In this document: in pieces, positions 1 through 10,330 of the stretch
Layout of the letters: the number at the start of each line of letters is the position of its first letter
Numbering within the stretch: position 1 is the first letter of the stretch
From: Isochrysis galbana
Lineage: Eukaryota; Haptophyta; Isochrysidales; Isochrysidaceae
Length of the DNA stretch: 64,000 nt
Reading direction: 5' to 3'
NCBI GenBank assembly: GCA_018136815.1
Contig: CM030931.1
Span: 1,043,511 to 1,107,510, forward strand
Position numbers and translations under genes: made by a program
The notes under the pieces: model-generated
Told to the model about the DNA's origin: nothing
The model's database searches: none
What the model saw: the letters and a program-made list of their open reading frames with translations, nothing else

Positions 1-640
1 CATGGCCCTCCTGTCGCCAGCCGCCCCCCTTCGCCCGTTTGCTAACGCAAACAGGGCCCGTTTCTTACCGCACTCCATCGGGGGGGGCGCAAATTCCCCC
101 CTCTCCCTCTCTCCATTCTCCTCCGCCCCTCTCCCTGCGGCGCGTCGCCATGCGGCGCGCCACGGCCTGCTCTCAGAGGGCCTTTGGGGGCTCCCAGAGG
201 GCCAGCAAGGGCAGCTCAGGGGGCAGTGGAGGCTGGGGCTCAGCCCCTGGCCCCCCCTGCCTCTCCCACGCTTGCCACGCTGGCCATTGGAGCCTCCCAG
301 TGGCCTCTGTATGCCTGGCGACCAGGGGAGGGGGGGGAGTCAGCTCGAGGGCAGGCCCATGCTGGGCGTGGGAGTGCGAGTCTCGGCCCGCGCCCACTAG
401 GGGTCTGGGCCAGAGTGTTGATTGCCCAGCCCCTGCCAAAGGGCAGGGGCTGGGGTTGATTGTACGGGCCCACCCCGGGGGGTGTCCGCGATGGAGAGGG
501 GGGGGCGCGAGGCCCCCATTGACCCCCACTTATAAAAGTAGGTTGTCCGGATCTCCTCGTAGGTGCGGTGACCGAGTCGCTTGGCGAGGAAGACAAAGTA
601 CTGGCCCATGGCGAGGAGCGAGGACGCCGCTCTTGTAGGA
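1..640. repeat. GC-rich dispersed repeat, first copy
   Basis: Bases 1-300 are almost identical to 23128-23420, so this is a repeat and not a gene. Bases 425-545 match the reverse complement of 21935-22030. Long open frames run through it on both strands, but they are proline/glycine-rich by-products of GC content. I see no conserved protein motif. The edges are not defined here because the window begins inside the repeat. Confidence 0.7.
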
Positions 641-672
641 AGGGGAGGAGAGAAGTGTGGTGGTGTGCGCAT

Positions 673-1080
673 CCGCAAGCGGCCGATTTCGACGCAGTGC
701 GCGGGGGCGGCGGGAGCGATTGGCGTGGCTGTGAGGGCGGCATACCGCACTTTGGTGCTGGTAGCGGTATCCATTTGGTGAGCGGTGACTCGAACGGCCT
801 CGTGGCGCCCCCGGTCGCGGGTCGAAGTTGGGCACTCACGGCGCGTCTTGGGGCGTGACGACGTCATCACCGGGGGCCGCAAGCGGCCGATTTTGACGCA
901 GTGCGCGGGGGCGGCGGGCGCGATTGCGTGGCTGTGAGGGCGGCATACCGCACGCACTTTGGTGTTGGTAGCGGCATCCATTTGGTGAGCGGTGACTCGA
1001 ACGGCCTCGTGGCGCCCCCGGTCGCGGGTCGAAGTTGGGTTCTCGAGCCCTTGGTGTTTTTAGCGGTTAGCGTCTTTAGT
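673..1080 (+). repeat. Tandem array, about 204 bp unit, two copies
   Basis: The unit beginning CCGCAAGCGGCCGA at 673 starts again at 877, giving a period of about 204 bp with small differences. Each unit ends in a GTCGAAGTTGGG motif. The last copy runs into a T-rich tail with TTTTTAGCG and TTAGCGTCTTTAG. The unit and tail resemble the 203-bp array at 54151-54685. Confidence 0.75.
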
Positions 1081-1218
1081 TTTTGCGATACTTACGTACA
1101 CGTTCAAGTCCATAAAAACATAGTGAAAATATATTGCTGTGCGTATAGAACCAGGATCTTTGGTCCAGGTCAGCTGCCGATGCCCATGGTTTCGTGTTTC
1201 GCTGCGAGTGGCGCGCAT

Positions 1219-1445
1219 GAAGGCCATCGGTAAAATAATACCGGAGGGGGGCCTGAAATATATTTCCGCACGGCCGTCGTCAGAGGTCAGAGGCCTGAAA
1301 TCGGGTATTTTTCGAAAATTTTGCCGGAAGACCCCCGGTTTTTTTTTGCTGATCTCCCATACCCGAACCTATAGGGAGCTTATTTAGGCCTTCGTTTGCC
1401 CATTATCATTACAGATGGTGCCCTCCGCACCCCCCTAGTGAGTGA
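1219..1445 (+). repeat. Dispersed repeat ending in AGTGAGTGACCGGGCTA
   Basis: A second copy lies at 50287-50510 in the same orientation. Both start with a short inverted repeat around TAAAAATATACCGG, share CGAAAATTTTGCCGG in the middle, and end in CCCCCTAGTGAGTGACCGGGCTA. No open frame is shared. This looks like a small non-autonomous element or a solo terminal repeat. Confidence 0.65.
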
Positions 1446-2515
1446 CCGGGCTATTATTGACCCCTAACTTGGACATTATTCCAACGTACCCCTCAGCATG
1501 GCAGCATACTATTGGTCGAGAGGCCAACACGGCCGACCTGGCTCGCCGCCAACCTCCCGTCTATTTTTGCGCCTCAACTCTATGCCGAGGTCCCTTTCCC
1601 TACCCATTCCCATGGCATCATGAGTGAGTGATCAGTCTGAGCAAGCCCACCCGCCCTATGAACCTTTTACTAAAAAACCAAGTGAACCACCCTTTCGTCA
1701 CCAGACGTGCTACCGAAACTGTGACAGCGGCTGACTGTATGCCGGCTGGAACCCCACAGAGCGAGCTCATGCCTAGGACATGCTCATGTAAAGCTGTCCA
1801 GACGCAGTCGCGCATATGCCATGGCACACTAGCGTGCATGCATGACCTGCTTGACCAGTGCACTCAAGAGTTCTCATGCCATACGATCCCCATCCCGCTT
1901 CATGCAGCTCTGCTGACAATGCGACTACGAGATTTTCTTTCGTCAAGCTCCACAACTACAGCAAGGATTTCCTCTGTTCCCTACACCATTCACGAAGGGG
2001 CTAGTGCCTCGCGTGAAGCACAACGCTCTCAATACGCGACAAGCACACGCACACCTGCCGGCTACGTGTGGGTGGACTGCTTCTTTTACGGTTTCTGGAT
2101 GGAAGAGGCAAAAGCTCGAGGTGCTGGCATGCTATCTGATAGCAGCCCGAACGCCGCGCACGCATCACAACAGGCTGCACTAATCGTTTGCTGATTGTAT
2201 GCACACATATTTGAGCTTACGTATTAGACCATGAATTCTTTACGCTTTCTGTCTGCTACGCATTGATGTTTAGAATGCACCATACGGAACCGGCATCTTG
2301 TGTGCTCATACCATGAATGAATTTGTCGCAACATGACCTACTCGATGAGAACCAGGTATTGCTGCATTGCATCGCATAAAGATCTTGAATTGTTCTGTGT
2401 GTGCGTGAAATGTGGCACAACCAAGGCGTCGTTAGTGCGTCTACTGTTCATCTACTGCATCGGAGGGGTTTACTAGCCCGATGGACCCGCGTGGGACTAG
2501 GCGGGTATATATGTG
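1446..2515. other. No recognised gene
   Basis: A frame of about 190 codons is open at 1628-2194 on the plus strand, but it begins at a GTG, lacks an early ATG and shows no motif I know. Base composition is less GC-extreme than the flanks. It could be an intergenic region or a diverged gene; I cannot decide. Confidence 0.4.
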
Positions 2516-2800
2516 TATATAATTCTTAATAGTCTTGCCTCGCGCGCGGCCCTGGGGGGATTAAAAAATATTCTTAAAAATTCCCGCTACTTGTGCGACG
2601 TGAGGCAGAGTGCTTATGAACCTCCCTACTATCCAACCCTAACCCCTGTCCCCTGTCAACCCCCTTCCCCTTCCCCAGTTCCCTCTTTAGCGGAGAAGCT
2701 GGTTCCGGGGAGGCCGTGCGCGCTGCTTCGGCCAGGAGTCGGAGAGAAGGGGGCGGGAGCCTGTGGCTTCTCCTGTGCTTTATCATTGCTTGAAAAAAAA
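2516..2800 (-). mobile_element. 3' fragment of a half-LINE (ORF1 tail)
   Basis: Read on the minus strand, about 2580-2720 encodes PEPASPLKRELGKGKGV. This matches the C-terminus of the intact ORF1 at 59961-61415 (PEPASPIKRELGKGEGV). It ends at 2566 in a GGAATTTTTAAGAAT motif like the 3' end of that element. It abuts the 3' end of the LINE copy at 2801, and a second LINE-type 3' end remnant (TTCTTAATAGTCTTGCC) sits at 2523-2540. Confidence 0.7.
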
Positions 2801-4690
2801 ACTTCTTAATAATCTCGCCGCACGCGCGACCTTGCACAGTATCTCCGCAGCCTCGCCCGCTTCCTTTCACTCCCCCTCCACCTGCCTTGCGGCTCGTCCC
2901 CTCGTGCGCTACCTAGGGGCTGGGTGTAGTGGGTTTCCAGTGGCAGACGGCCTGTTTCTCACCTTCCTCCTGTGCCGTCGGGCTACCGGCTGATGTGTAT
3001 CCGTTTCTTGTGTTGGGTGTCAAGCGGTTGCGGTCAGTGTGACAAAGGCCTGTTGTCGGTTGGTGGGCGGTTCGCGGCGAGGGGTCGCTTGGTTAGGCAA
3101 GTCGCTCTGCTATGTTGAGGGCTTTCGCTACCAGGGATAGATTCGTGTTCATGATTAGGGCGCCTTTGTTGTTAGTTGAGAAGACAGGGGCGCTGAGGTC
3201 GTGTGGAGATTTGATTTTCGGCTTCCTTCCCTGGGTGGCCTTGCGCGTGCGTGCGGTTGAGAAGTCGTCCGGAGGTTCACGACCTCTAACGAGGACTGTG
3301 AACCTGCTTAGAACTCTCTCGATAACCGGTACGTGGTGGAAGGTGCGGTTTTCAAATTCCACCTTGTAGAAGTCGCTAATGATGTATCTCCATGCTATTA
3401 GGTAGAGGGCTTTGAGGCTATCCGGCGTCGGGGAGTTCGGGTATGCAAATAGTCTGTCTTTGTTTTTTTGAGTCGTCGATCTGTCTTTCGCCGGGGTGTA
3501 TCCCGCTACGATTCTATGGTTTGAAATATCTGGAGCGTGGACGGGCATCTAGCTAGGTGCGTCGAGTTCTCCCTGTGTTTCCCGCAGAGCCTACACTTTG
3601 TAGTGGTCGCCGCTGCGAAGCGGTTACGTGATCCTAGCCTCCTATGTGTGACGTGTTTGAAGTGCGGGTGTTTGTCTGTGTGTTTTAACAGGGGGTGAGT
3701 GTAGAGTTTCGCCACGTGCTTCCATTCGTCGTGCGTCAGGTCTATCTTGCGGGCCCACGCTTCCCGCGCTGACTGAGGTTTGCTGCGGGAGCCATCTCCC
3801 TTGAGCTCTCGTGTTATATCCGACACGGTGATTTGGTCTAGTTGCGTCTTTTCGCTAAGCGTGTACTCGTCCGCGAGAGGGAATTCGAGGTGTTTCGGGC
3901 CTTTCAGCCCATTTTCCCATTTAGCGGGAGCGTAGTAATGATTTTCTTCGCCCGGTTTTGCCACCTCGGTGGTGCTTGTGGTCTCTCCTAGATAGTTGGT
4001 GTTAGTATATATCCATATGTTATTCATTCTAGTGATGTACGTATCGCTCTCGGAGACTCTGGTTTCTCTAGGTGCGTCTGCCGGCGTTGCGGACGCGCTT
4101 GGCGTCTCCGTGCTCCCTTCGGTGGGGGCCGGGTCAGGGGGCGGGGACTCTCTCGCTTTCGCCAGGAGGTGCGAGACATGTTGCACCACCCGCTCCCACG
4201 AGTCAAGGAATTCCGTTTTGTGTATTCTGCTCCCCTTGTGATCGAATATTTCGGGGAGGTGCTCTAGGTATTGTGCGCAGTCTTCACGTGTGTAGGGCTC
4301 CGTGAGGTCTTCATCTTTATAGATGTTGTGTGCAACATGTGTTTGGAGGGATTCCCATAGGCTGATCCACGCCCCGCGCTTGAGCGGCGGTGGATCGTGG
4401 GGGTTGTGCCATATTGGCTGCGACAGCGCTCCTTCTCTCGTGAGTCTCGTGCGACGTATTTCCAGGGTCCTGAAGTTCGCCAAAGCGTCCTTCCAGAATG
4501 TCGGCAGTGCCGGGTTCCCCCTGATGCTGCAGGTGAGCGTCTTTATGGGGATCGAGGATAAAACGGCCCCGCGGCCGAGCCCGGTTCGGCAGAACCACGC
4601 GTCGAGCGCGTGTTTCCAAATGGCCTTCCTCGCATTGAGGTAGTTTAGTATCCATTTCGTTTGTAGAGCTCTCACGTGCGTCGTCCAGTG
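2801..4690 (-). mobile_element. LINE (non-LTR retrotransposon) copy, 5'-truncated
   Basis: On the minus strand this holds the C-terminal part of ORF2 (3093-4675), then a 3' UTR of about 290 bp, then a 3' end of the form GAGATTATTAAGAAG plus a T-run. The 3' UTR is homologous to 9021-9351, 41505-41860 and 59600-59934. The 5' side breaks off at about 4690 next to an unrelated integrase fragment. Confidence 0.85.
3093..4675 (-). pseudogene. LINE ORF2 C-terminal region, frameshifted
   Basis: This is the part of a LINE polyprotein that follows the reverse transcriptase. One frame (3506-4675) begins with a W/R-rich segment (KWILNYLNARKAIWKHAL) typical of the region after the RT thumb. It then has a zinc-knuckle-like CRLCGKHRENSTHLARC (C-x2-C-x8-H-x3-C). 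At about 3510-3545 the frame breaks: the 389-codon frame stops after FQTIES, and the homology resumes in another frame (GYTPAKDRST) to the stop at 3093. The copy at 9352 reads through this point without a break, so this one is dead. The RT and endonuclease domains are missing by 5' truncation. Confidence 0.85.
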
Positions 4691-4707
4691 TAGGAGGCCG
4701 ATACGTC

Positions 4708-5181
4708 GTCTCGACGGCTCCCACGCACGACTTCATCAAGGGCTCTCGAGGCTTCGACAAGCTCCTCGTTTTCGTGGACTCGCTCACTCGTTGGATCGAG
4801 GCGGCCCCTCACAACGGCGACCCCTCGAGTGCCGACGCTCTTCACGCCTTCATGCCGTATGTCGTTTCTCGGCACGGAGTACCAAGGCAACTTCGCTCGG
4901 ACTCCGGCAGCAACCTAGCTAGCCAACTCACCTCGATCATCCTCGAGCGCACCAGCACCGACTTGCGGCTGAGCACACCTCATCATCACGAGAGCGTGGG
5001 CCTGGTGGAACGAGCTCAGCAGACCTTGATCAACATGGCTCGCGCTACCGATGAAGGCGATGGTCATTGGGTCGATCATCTCCCGTTCTTTTTAATGAGC
5101 ATGCGCGCTTCCGCCAATCGCATTACCCGCATGTCGCCTGCTGCCTTGCTCTATGGCCGTGAGCTTCACCTGCCTGCCTAG
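4708..5181 (+). pseudogene. Ty3/gypsy-type integrase core fragment
   Basis: The frame encodes an rve integrase core: HDFI (first catalytic Asp), LLVFVDSLTRW, LRSDSGSNLAS (second Asp) and HHESVGLVERAQQTL (catalytic Glu), then WVDHLPFFLMSMRAS and the SPAALLYGREL stretch usual in gypsy elements. The spacing fits D-D-35-E. There is no reverse transcriptase upstream; the fragment is joined directly to the LINE at about 4690. A stop follows at 5179-5181. It is a dead remnant of an LTR retrotransposon, possibly the one supplying the gag-like ORFs elsewhere in the window, though that link is inference. Confidence 0.85.
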
Positions 5182-5239
5182 CTTTCTGATCCATCTGACA
5201 CTGGTCCACCTCCCGAGTTACCTCAGGAAATTCGTTCGT

Positions 5240-5355
5240 ACGCTTGGAAAATGCATTAGCGTGGGTGGTTCCTCCCCCACGGCGGGGGAGGCGTGGAGAG
5301 AGGTGGAGGCGCTCGTGCCCCGCCATGCGTGAACCAAGTATAAACTTAGTTGGCA
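5240..5355 (-). mobile_element. 5' end of GC-rich hairpin element, minus strand
   Basis: The hairpin AACTAAG-TTTATA-CTTGGTT (5332-5351, minus sense) is followed after a few bases by an ATG at 5326 and by sequence matching the start of the complete element at 26951. Only the first 110 bp or so is present. Confidence 0.7.
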
Positions 5356-5525
5356 AATATTAGTAGTAGTAGTCGGTAACCAAAGCAGGAGCAGCTCGGG
5401 GTAGGAGGTAGCAAGCAGTGACGCTCTCATCACCCAAGTATCACTACACGCTTTCGCCTCTTAAAGATATCTAGTTTTACCGCCTCTGCAATGGCCTCTC
5501 AACATTTTCAGAATTGCAAAATGTT

Positions 5526-8500
5526 TCACCATTCAACCTCCTCAACACTTGATGTACTCTGTAGATCCAATTGATCGGTGTCACCGACTTCAAGGCCAAA
5601 AGAGGAAGATTCACCGCGGTGTGCTTCTTCCTGCGCCGCATTTTCTAGTTGTGCTTGGATGCGCAAGGCCCGCAATTGCCGAGCGCGCTCCATGTAGTAG
5701 TTGTCATCACGAACAATCTCGTGCTGCAACGTATCCGGGTTTGGTTGAGATTCAATGACCTTGTCAGTGAGGACCGTCACTAAAGCTGTTGGTACGTTGG
5801 CCAATGCGGGCTGAACCTCGGTGATTGTCAAAGGCGATGAGGCTTCTGACGTAGCTAAGTGTTCACGAGTTGCGGCAGTTGAAGGCTCGGAGCCCGTGTG
5901 AGTTGGGAAGTTTCTGGATGCTGATTGCGCAACAACCTCACGCAAGGTGGCAACCGTAGCGTGAGGCCTTGGGCTAACCGATGGGCTATTGCCCCCCACA
6001 TCACCACTGCTCGAAGAGGAAGACAAAATTCTCATTTCCCCCATCTCAGACTCCGCGGCGCGTCGATGTTGTTGTGGATGGAAATGGAAAGGAGCGGGGA
6101 TAGTGCCAGGAAACTTTTGCGCGTTCCCTTGCGAAGTGCCTAAGGAGGAACATTGAGAAATCATTCGTCTCTCCGCATCCACCATATTATGTGGTACCCG
6201 TGCTGAAATTGCAGGGGAACTCTCGCGCTGTATGAGTACGCTATTTGAGGCTGCGCTTGAGGTTGCCTGAGACGACAAAGGGAGCTCACTTGTTGCACGT
6301 TCACTTCGGATACACGAAGGCAAGGTGGTTGCCTCATGGTCGCGTCCCATATACATTGAAGAAATGTTGGCTTCAAGCGGTGCCTGTGCAACCATTCTTT
6401 TGTCAGGTGAGGCCTCAAGTATCGATGAATGACGGCTACCTTCCGAATCTGAGAAGTGTTGGTCAGGTGTTATGCGTAAACGTTCCTCTTGGGAGGGTTC
6501 TTCTTTATTGAAGCCCGCTGAGCCGTGCAACACATTGAGCATACAAGTAGGGCGTGCAGTGCGTGAGAGGTTGACTGGAATGGGCGACGACGCCGACGAC
6601 TGCGGTGACGCCTCAACGGTCAGAGTACCGAGAACATTGCCGCCGGGATTTAAGATGCCATGTTGCAACTCCTCAATCACCACGGGAAGTGTGAATTCGT
6701 CCTCCTTATGGGGAGATGACCTGTCTCCATCTTGGATAGTAGCTGACTCCAACATAGCTGCTTTCATGGCCTCATTTGAGGAATCTACATGGAGTTTCTG
6801 ACTTGTAGAGTGCTGAAGCGGCCTCTCAGCAACACCATGCAATTCAGCTTGCTGCTGTCCACACACATTTGCAGTAGAGATCACACGCAAATCGGCAATG
6901 GCGGATGTCAACTCCTCCACACGCTTCCTCATCCACTCGCCTTCTCTTACAAGACGGTTGAAAACTTCTTCATTTGTTGATGACTTCCTCATCCACTCGC
7001 CTTCCCTGACGAGACGGTTGAAAACTTCTTCATTTTTTGCTGACCGCATTGACTCCAATCGCTGCATGTTGTCGGCATGCTGAGCGTCCATGCTGTGCCG
7101 AAGCACCGCTAGCTCCCGTGAGACGGATTCCACTGCTAGTAATGCTTGGGCCATTCTGTCTTCCCACAGAGCCTCCTTCTCACGTTGCTGTGCCTGTGCT
7201 TCACGCAAAGAGGATTCTTGTCGTGCAATTATTGCCTCACGCTCACTGCTCGCAGCGGCACTACGTTCAGCCAAGGCAGTGATTCGCACCATCTCCTTTG
7301 ATGCATATTCCGCAGCTAATGCGGCGTCACGAGAACATGCCTCACATTTCCGTTGCCACTCATTGAGCTGCGAACGCGCGACAGTCAACTCGACCTCTAG
7401 CGCGCGCCTTTGCTGCTGCTGTGCTTCTTCTCGCGCTTCTGCAACGGCCCTCGCCCTCTCCGCGTCTGCGCGCAGGGCCTCAAGATCTCGTACGGCACGT
7501 TCAGCTGTCTTGATAGCATGAACTGCCTCCCGCTCATTCGCCTCAAATTTCTGTTTTAGCTCCTCATAGTTTGCATGGGCGTATTCGGCTTGCCGCTCCA
7601 GCATCCGAACCTGAGCTTGCCTGCCTTCTTCTCTGGCAAGAGCCGCTGCCTCTGCCTTGTCGGCTTGGATGCGCTTAGCCCTGGTTTGCTCTAAGGTGAT
7701 TTTCCGTCTTGTGCACTCTTCCATCGATGTCACCCAACGCTCACTAACTGGAGGGCGGAGAAGCATCGATGTCCCGGAGCGGAGAAGCGCCTCATAAGCA
7801 TGAAATGATGCTCGGGCAGGGACTTCCATGAGCTTGCGCTCTTCGATGGCCTGCACGAGCTCAGCCACGAAATCTGACTCATTCTGTGCAAAGGTCTTAT
7901 CTTGGTCTTCTTCGTTGTGCCCAAAAAGATTTGCCGAGATTCTCACTTCGTGTACAGCAGCAGCGACTTCCAGAGAAGCTCGAGATACCTCAATGTATGA
8001 GTCCGCCACATTGTCTTCTCCGAGCTGAGATGGTTCGCTCAACTTGTAGGAGGTGACCTCGAGCTGGGAGGCGTCACTCATTGTTGCAGTTAGTGGATCT
8101 GACAAGGCGACCAAGCTGTTGCGTACATGCCTCAGCTTTGCAGATTTTTCAATGCGTGTACCCAAAGCAGCATGTGTTTGCAGCAGTAGAAGTCCTGTCT
8201 CAACCAATTGAGCCTGTAATCGATGCTGGGCTTCACGAGATTCCGCGAGATCCGCGATGAGGCGATTGATAATTTCGCTTGCATGACGATGCAAGGCACA
8301 ATATGCATTGCGTGCAACTGCACATGTGTCGAGCACTTTGGCGATTTTAGTTGCGGCTTCAGTAGCACGTCCGGCAACATTGTCAGCTGCAAGGACGGTA
8401 TCTGTCAAGGCCAATCTCAGCCGACTTATCAGCTTATCGCGGTCTTTGATCAATGCTTGGCGCTCGAGAAGTTGCTGCTTGATTGATTGTAGCTCTGCCG

Positions 8501-8645
8501 TCTGAGCGGTCGCAGCGGCATGGACAACGCGCAGCTCATTTTGCTGCGCAGCTACATGCACGTCCATATCGCCCAGCATAGTTACGACATCCTCGTATTC
8601 GGTCGCGCTGACGACACGTCGGCCGGCCTCGGCGGCAGCCGCCAT
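5526..8645 (-). CDS. Large coiled-coil protein of unknown function (1039 aa)
   Basis: This is a single intronless frame starting at an ATG (8643-8645). The N-terminal 300 residues are helical with heptad character. About residues 310-590 form a long, strongly charged coiled coil rich in E, R, A and Q. The C-terminal 450 residues are Ser/Pro-rich and look disordered. A perfect-looking 20-residue duplication (NEEVFNRLVREGEWMRK, twice) sits near residue 540, encoded by two 60-bp units at about 6923-7042. No enzyme motif, membrane segment or signal peptide is visible. Such a layout suits a cytoskeletal, centrosomal or Golgi scaffold, but that is inference. The shared upstream block (8719-8829) lies about 75 bp before the start codon. 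Confidence 0.8.
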   Translation of the reverse strand: MAAAAEAGRRVVSATEYEDVVTMLGDMDVHVAAQQNELRVVHAAATAQTAELQSIKQQLLERQALIKDRDKLISRLRLALTDTVLAADNVAGRATEAATKIAKVLDTCAVARNAYCALHRHASEIINRLIADLAESREAQHRLQAQLVETGLLLLQTHAALGTRIEKSAKLRHVRNSLVALSDPLTATMSDASQLEVTSYKLSEPSQLGEDNVADSYIEVSRASLEVAAAVHEVRISANLFGHNEEDQDKTFAQNESDFVAELVQAIEERKLMEVPARASFHAYEALLRSGTSMLLRPPVSERWVTSMEECTRRKITLEQTRAKRIQADKAEAAALAREEGRQAQVRMLERQAEYAHANYEELKQKFEANEREAVHAIKTAERAVRDLEALRADAERARAVAEAREEAQQQQRRALEVELTVARSQLNEWQRKCEACSRDAALAAEYASKEMVRITALAERSAAASSEREAIIARQESSLREAQAQQREKEALWEDRMAQALLAVESVSRELAVLRHSMDAQHADNMQRLESMRSAKNEEVFNRLVREGEWMRKSSTNEEVFNRLVREGEWMRKRVEELTSAIADLRVISTANVCGQQQAELHGVAERPLQHSTSQKLHVDSSNEAMKAAMLESATIQDGDRSSPHKEDEFTLPVVIEELQHGILNPGGNVLGTLTVEASPQSSASSPIPVNLSRTARPTCMLNVLHGSAGFNKEEPSQEERLRITPDQHFSDSEGSRHSSILEASPDKRMVAQAPLEANISSMYMGRDHEATTLPSCIRSERATSELPLSSQATSSAASNSVLIQRESSPAISARVPHNMVDAERRMISQCSSLGTSQGNAQKFPGTIPAPFHFHPQQHRRAAESEMGEMRILSSSSSSGDVGGNSPSVSPRPHATVATLREVVAQSASRNFPTHTGSEPSTAATREHLATSEASSPLTITEVQPALANVPTALVTVLTDKVIESQPNPDTLQHEIVRDDNYYMERARQLRALRIQAQLENAAQEEAHRGESSSFGLEVGDTDQLDLQSTSSVEEVEW

Positions 8646-8718
8646 GGCTGCTCGCTCCCGCCCTTTTCAGTCACTCGAGGTCGACTGGTAGAGTTTTCTG
8701 ATTGTCCATAAGGTGGTT

Positions 8719-8829
8719 CTTGTCAGAGTTTTCTTCTTGTCCTAGTTTAATGCTAGTGCTGAGGGATCGTGCCTCATCGGCAACGGAGCCACGGAGCCCT
8801 ACCCCGCGATGGGGGTGTGCGCGGTTGGG
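8719..8829 (-). promoter_or_regulatory. Shared upstream block, copy at the coiled-coil gene
   Basis: In gene sense it reads ACCGCGCACACCCCCATCG, a CCGTTGCCGATGAGGCACG hairpin-like core, then AGCACTAGCATTAAACTAGG and AAGAAAACTCTGACA. It matches 34664-34767 nearly throughout, 16055-16145 in most of its length, and 25805-25880 and 32326-32347 in part. It contains an 8-bp-scale GGAGCC duplication not seen in the ATP-grasp copy. Its role as promoter or 5' UTR is inferred from position. Confidence 0.55.
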
Positions 8830-8930
8830 TATGACGTGAGTTTTTTTTTGGAAGGGCCCAAATTTTGTTGTCAAAATTTGAGGGTTGGGCACCTAAATTT
8901 TGATCAAAATTTTGACGCTTTCGCTTTCGC

Positions 8931-8962
8931 ATATATTCTGTATTCTGTATTCTGTATTCTGT
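8931..8962. repeat. TATTCTG short tandem repeat
   Basis: TATTCTG is repeated about four times just upstream of the LINE insertion site. Confidence 0.8.
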
Positions 8963-9003
8963 CCTAAAAAAATCTGAAGTCTGAAGAATCAGGCTAATAC
9001 CGC

Positions 9004-10203
9004 TAGCCGCTAGCTATAAAAAAACTTCTTAATATTCTCGCCGCGCGCGCGACTACGCACCCTTATTGTGCTGCCACGCCCGCTACTCTCATCTCCCCTC
9101 CACCTGCCTTGCGGCTCGTCCCTCGTGCACTACCTAGGGGCTGGGTGTTTGGGGTTTCCTGCAGCAGGCGGTGTGCTCCGATCCCCGATAGGTTTTCCAC
9201 TCCTTCCTCCTGCGCCATCGGGCTATCGGTTTCCATGTTTTCTTGTTGAGTCCGTGAGTCCGTGAGGTGGGCGGTTAAATCGCGGGGAGTTTTGAGGGCG
9301 GGGGGCAGGTAGGCGGGTGAGACGTGGGACACGGCTTTGTGTTGTGCGCGGTTAGGCGAGTCTATCCATTATGCGGAGCGCTTGCGCTACCGCGGACAGG
9401 TTCATGCCCAGCGTTAGCGTGCCTTTGTCGTTGATCGTAAAGACGGGGGCGCATAGTTCTCGCGGGGTCTTGAGCTTGGGTTTTCTTCCCAGGGAGGCTT
9501 TGCTGGTGCGTGCGGCCGAGGGTCTCTCCGGGGGTACGAGGCCTCTGGCGAGTACTGTGAATCTACTCAGGGTCTTTTCGATGACCGGCACGTGGTGGAA
9601 GGTATAGTTGTCAAATTCTGCTTTGTAGAAGTCACCTATTATGTACCTCCATGCTATGAGGTAGAGAGCTTTGAGGCTGTCGGGTGTCGGGGCGTTCGGG
9701 TATACGAACAGTCTATCCTTGAGTTTCTGGACCGTCGATCTGTTTCTATCAGGCGTGTAGCCTGTCACAGCTTCTACGGTCAGGAAGATTTGTTGTGTGG
9801 AAGGGCATCTGGCCAGGTGTGTCGAACTTTCGCGGTGTTTACCGCAAAGTCTGCATCTCGTGGTGGTCGCCGTGGCGAACCGGTTTCGTGTGCCTAGCCT
9901 TCTGTGGGTGATGTGCTTGAAGTGGGGGTGCTTATCCGTGTGTTTTAACATGGGGTGTGTGTAGAGTTTTGCCACGTGCATCCACTCGTCTTGGGTCAGT
10001 GCTAGCTTCCGAGCCCACGCTTCTCGGGCTGGTTGGGGTTGGGCGCTGGGGCCGCCCTTGAGGTATTCTCTCGTTATGTCGGACACGGTGATTTGGTCTA
10101 GTTGCTTTTTATCGTTGAGTGTGTATTCGTCCGCTAGCGGGTATTCTAAGTGTTTCGGGCCTTTTAGCCCGCTTTCCCATTTGGCCTAGCCGCTAGCTAT
10201 AAA
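9004..10203 (-). mobile_element. 5'-truncated LINE insertion with 17-bp target duplication
   Basis: The 17-bp sequence TAGCCGCTAGCTATAAA occurs at 9004-9020 and again at 10187-10203. Between them (9021-10186, minus strand) lies the ORF2 C-terminus, its stop at 9352, the 3' UTR, and the end GAGAATATTAAGAAG plus Ts. This is the signature of target-primed reverse transcription: variable 5' truncation, fixed 3' end, flanking duplication. The empty target can be read directly by deleting the element and one repeat. Confidence 0.93.
9352..10186 (-). pseudogene. LINE ORF2 C-terminal fragment (open to the insertion edge)
   Basis: The frame is open over the 244 codons seen from 10086 to the stop at 9352 and contains the zinc-knuckle-like CRLCGKHRESSTHLARC, then LKALYLIAWRYIIGDFYKAEF and the terminal NDKGTLTLGMNLSAVAQALRI. 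It is the least damaged copy of this region in the window and serves as reference for the other four. It lacks endonuclease and RT because the insertion is truncated, so it cannot act alone. Confidence 0.85.
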
Positions 10204-10212
10204 GCACCACGC

Positions 10213-10330
10213 ACAAACTATTGTTATAGTTTTAGCGATGGAGCGCGCGCCGACCGCTCCCACCTCCTAGCCCCCCGCCGCCACGACGCCCCACCGGGGC
10301 CGTGATAGGGCCCAGCCCGGAGGCTTCCCC
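10213..10330 (+). mobile_element. Half-LINE 5' end (hairpin plus ORF1 start)
   Basis: AAACTAT-TGTT-ATAGTTT (10215-10232) is a perfect 7-bp hairpin. Five bases later ATG opens MERAPTAPTS, as at 59961. A stop interrupts the frame within ten codons, and the copy breaks off by about 10330. Confidence 0.85.

Noticed and set aside
39-638. 199-codon frame at the window start
   Set aside because: It lies in a repeat copied at 23128, is low-complexity, and overlaps equally long frames in other phases.
8719-8829. Shared upstream block as relic spliced leaders of retroposed mRNAs (the core CCGT-GCC-GGC resembles a dinoflagellate-type leader stem)
   Set aside because: The conserved block extends far beyond 22 nt on both sides of the core, no leader/GT boundary is seen, and one of the carrier genes (LysM) keeps a clear intron. 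I keep promoter or UTR as the better reading.
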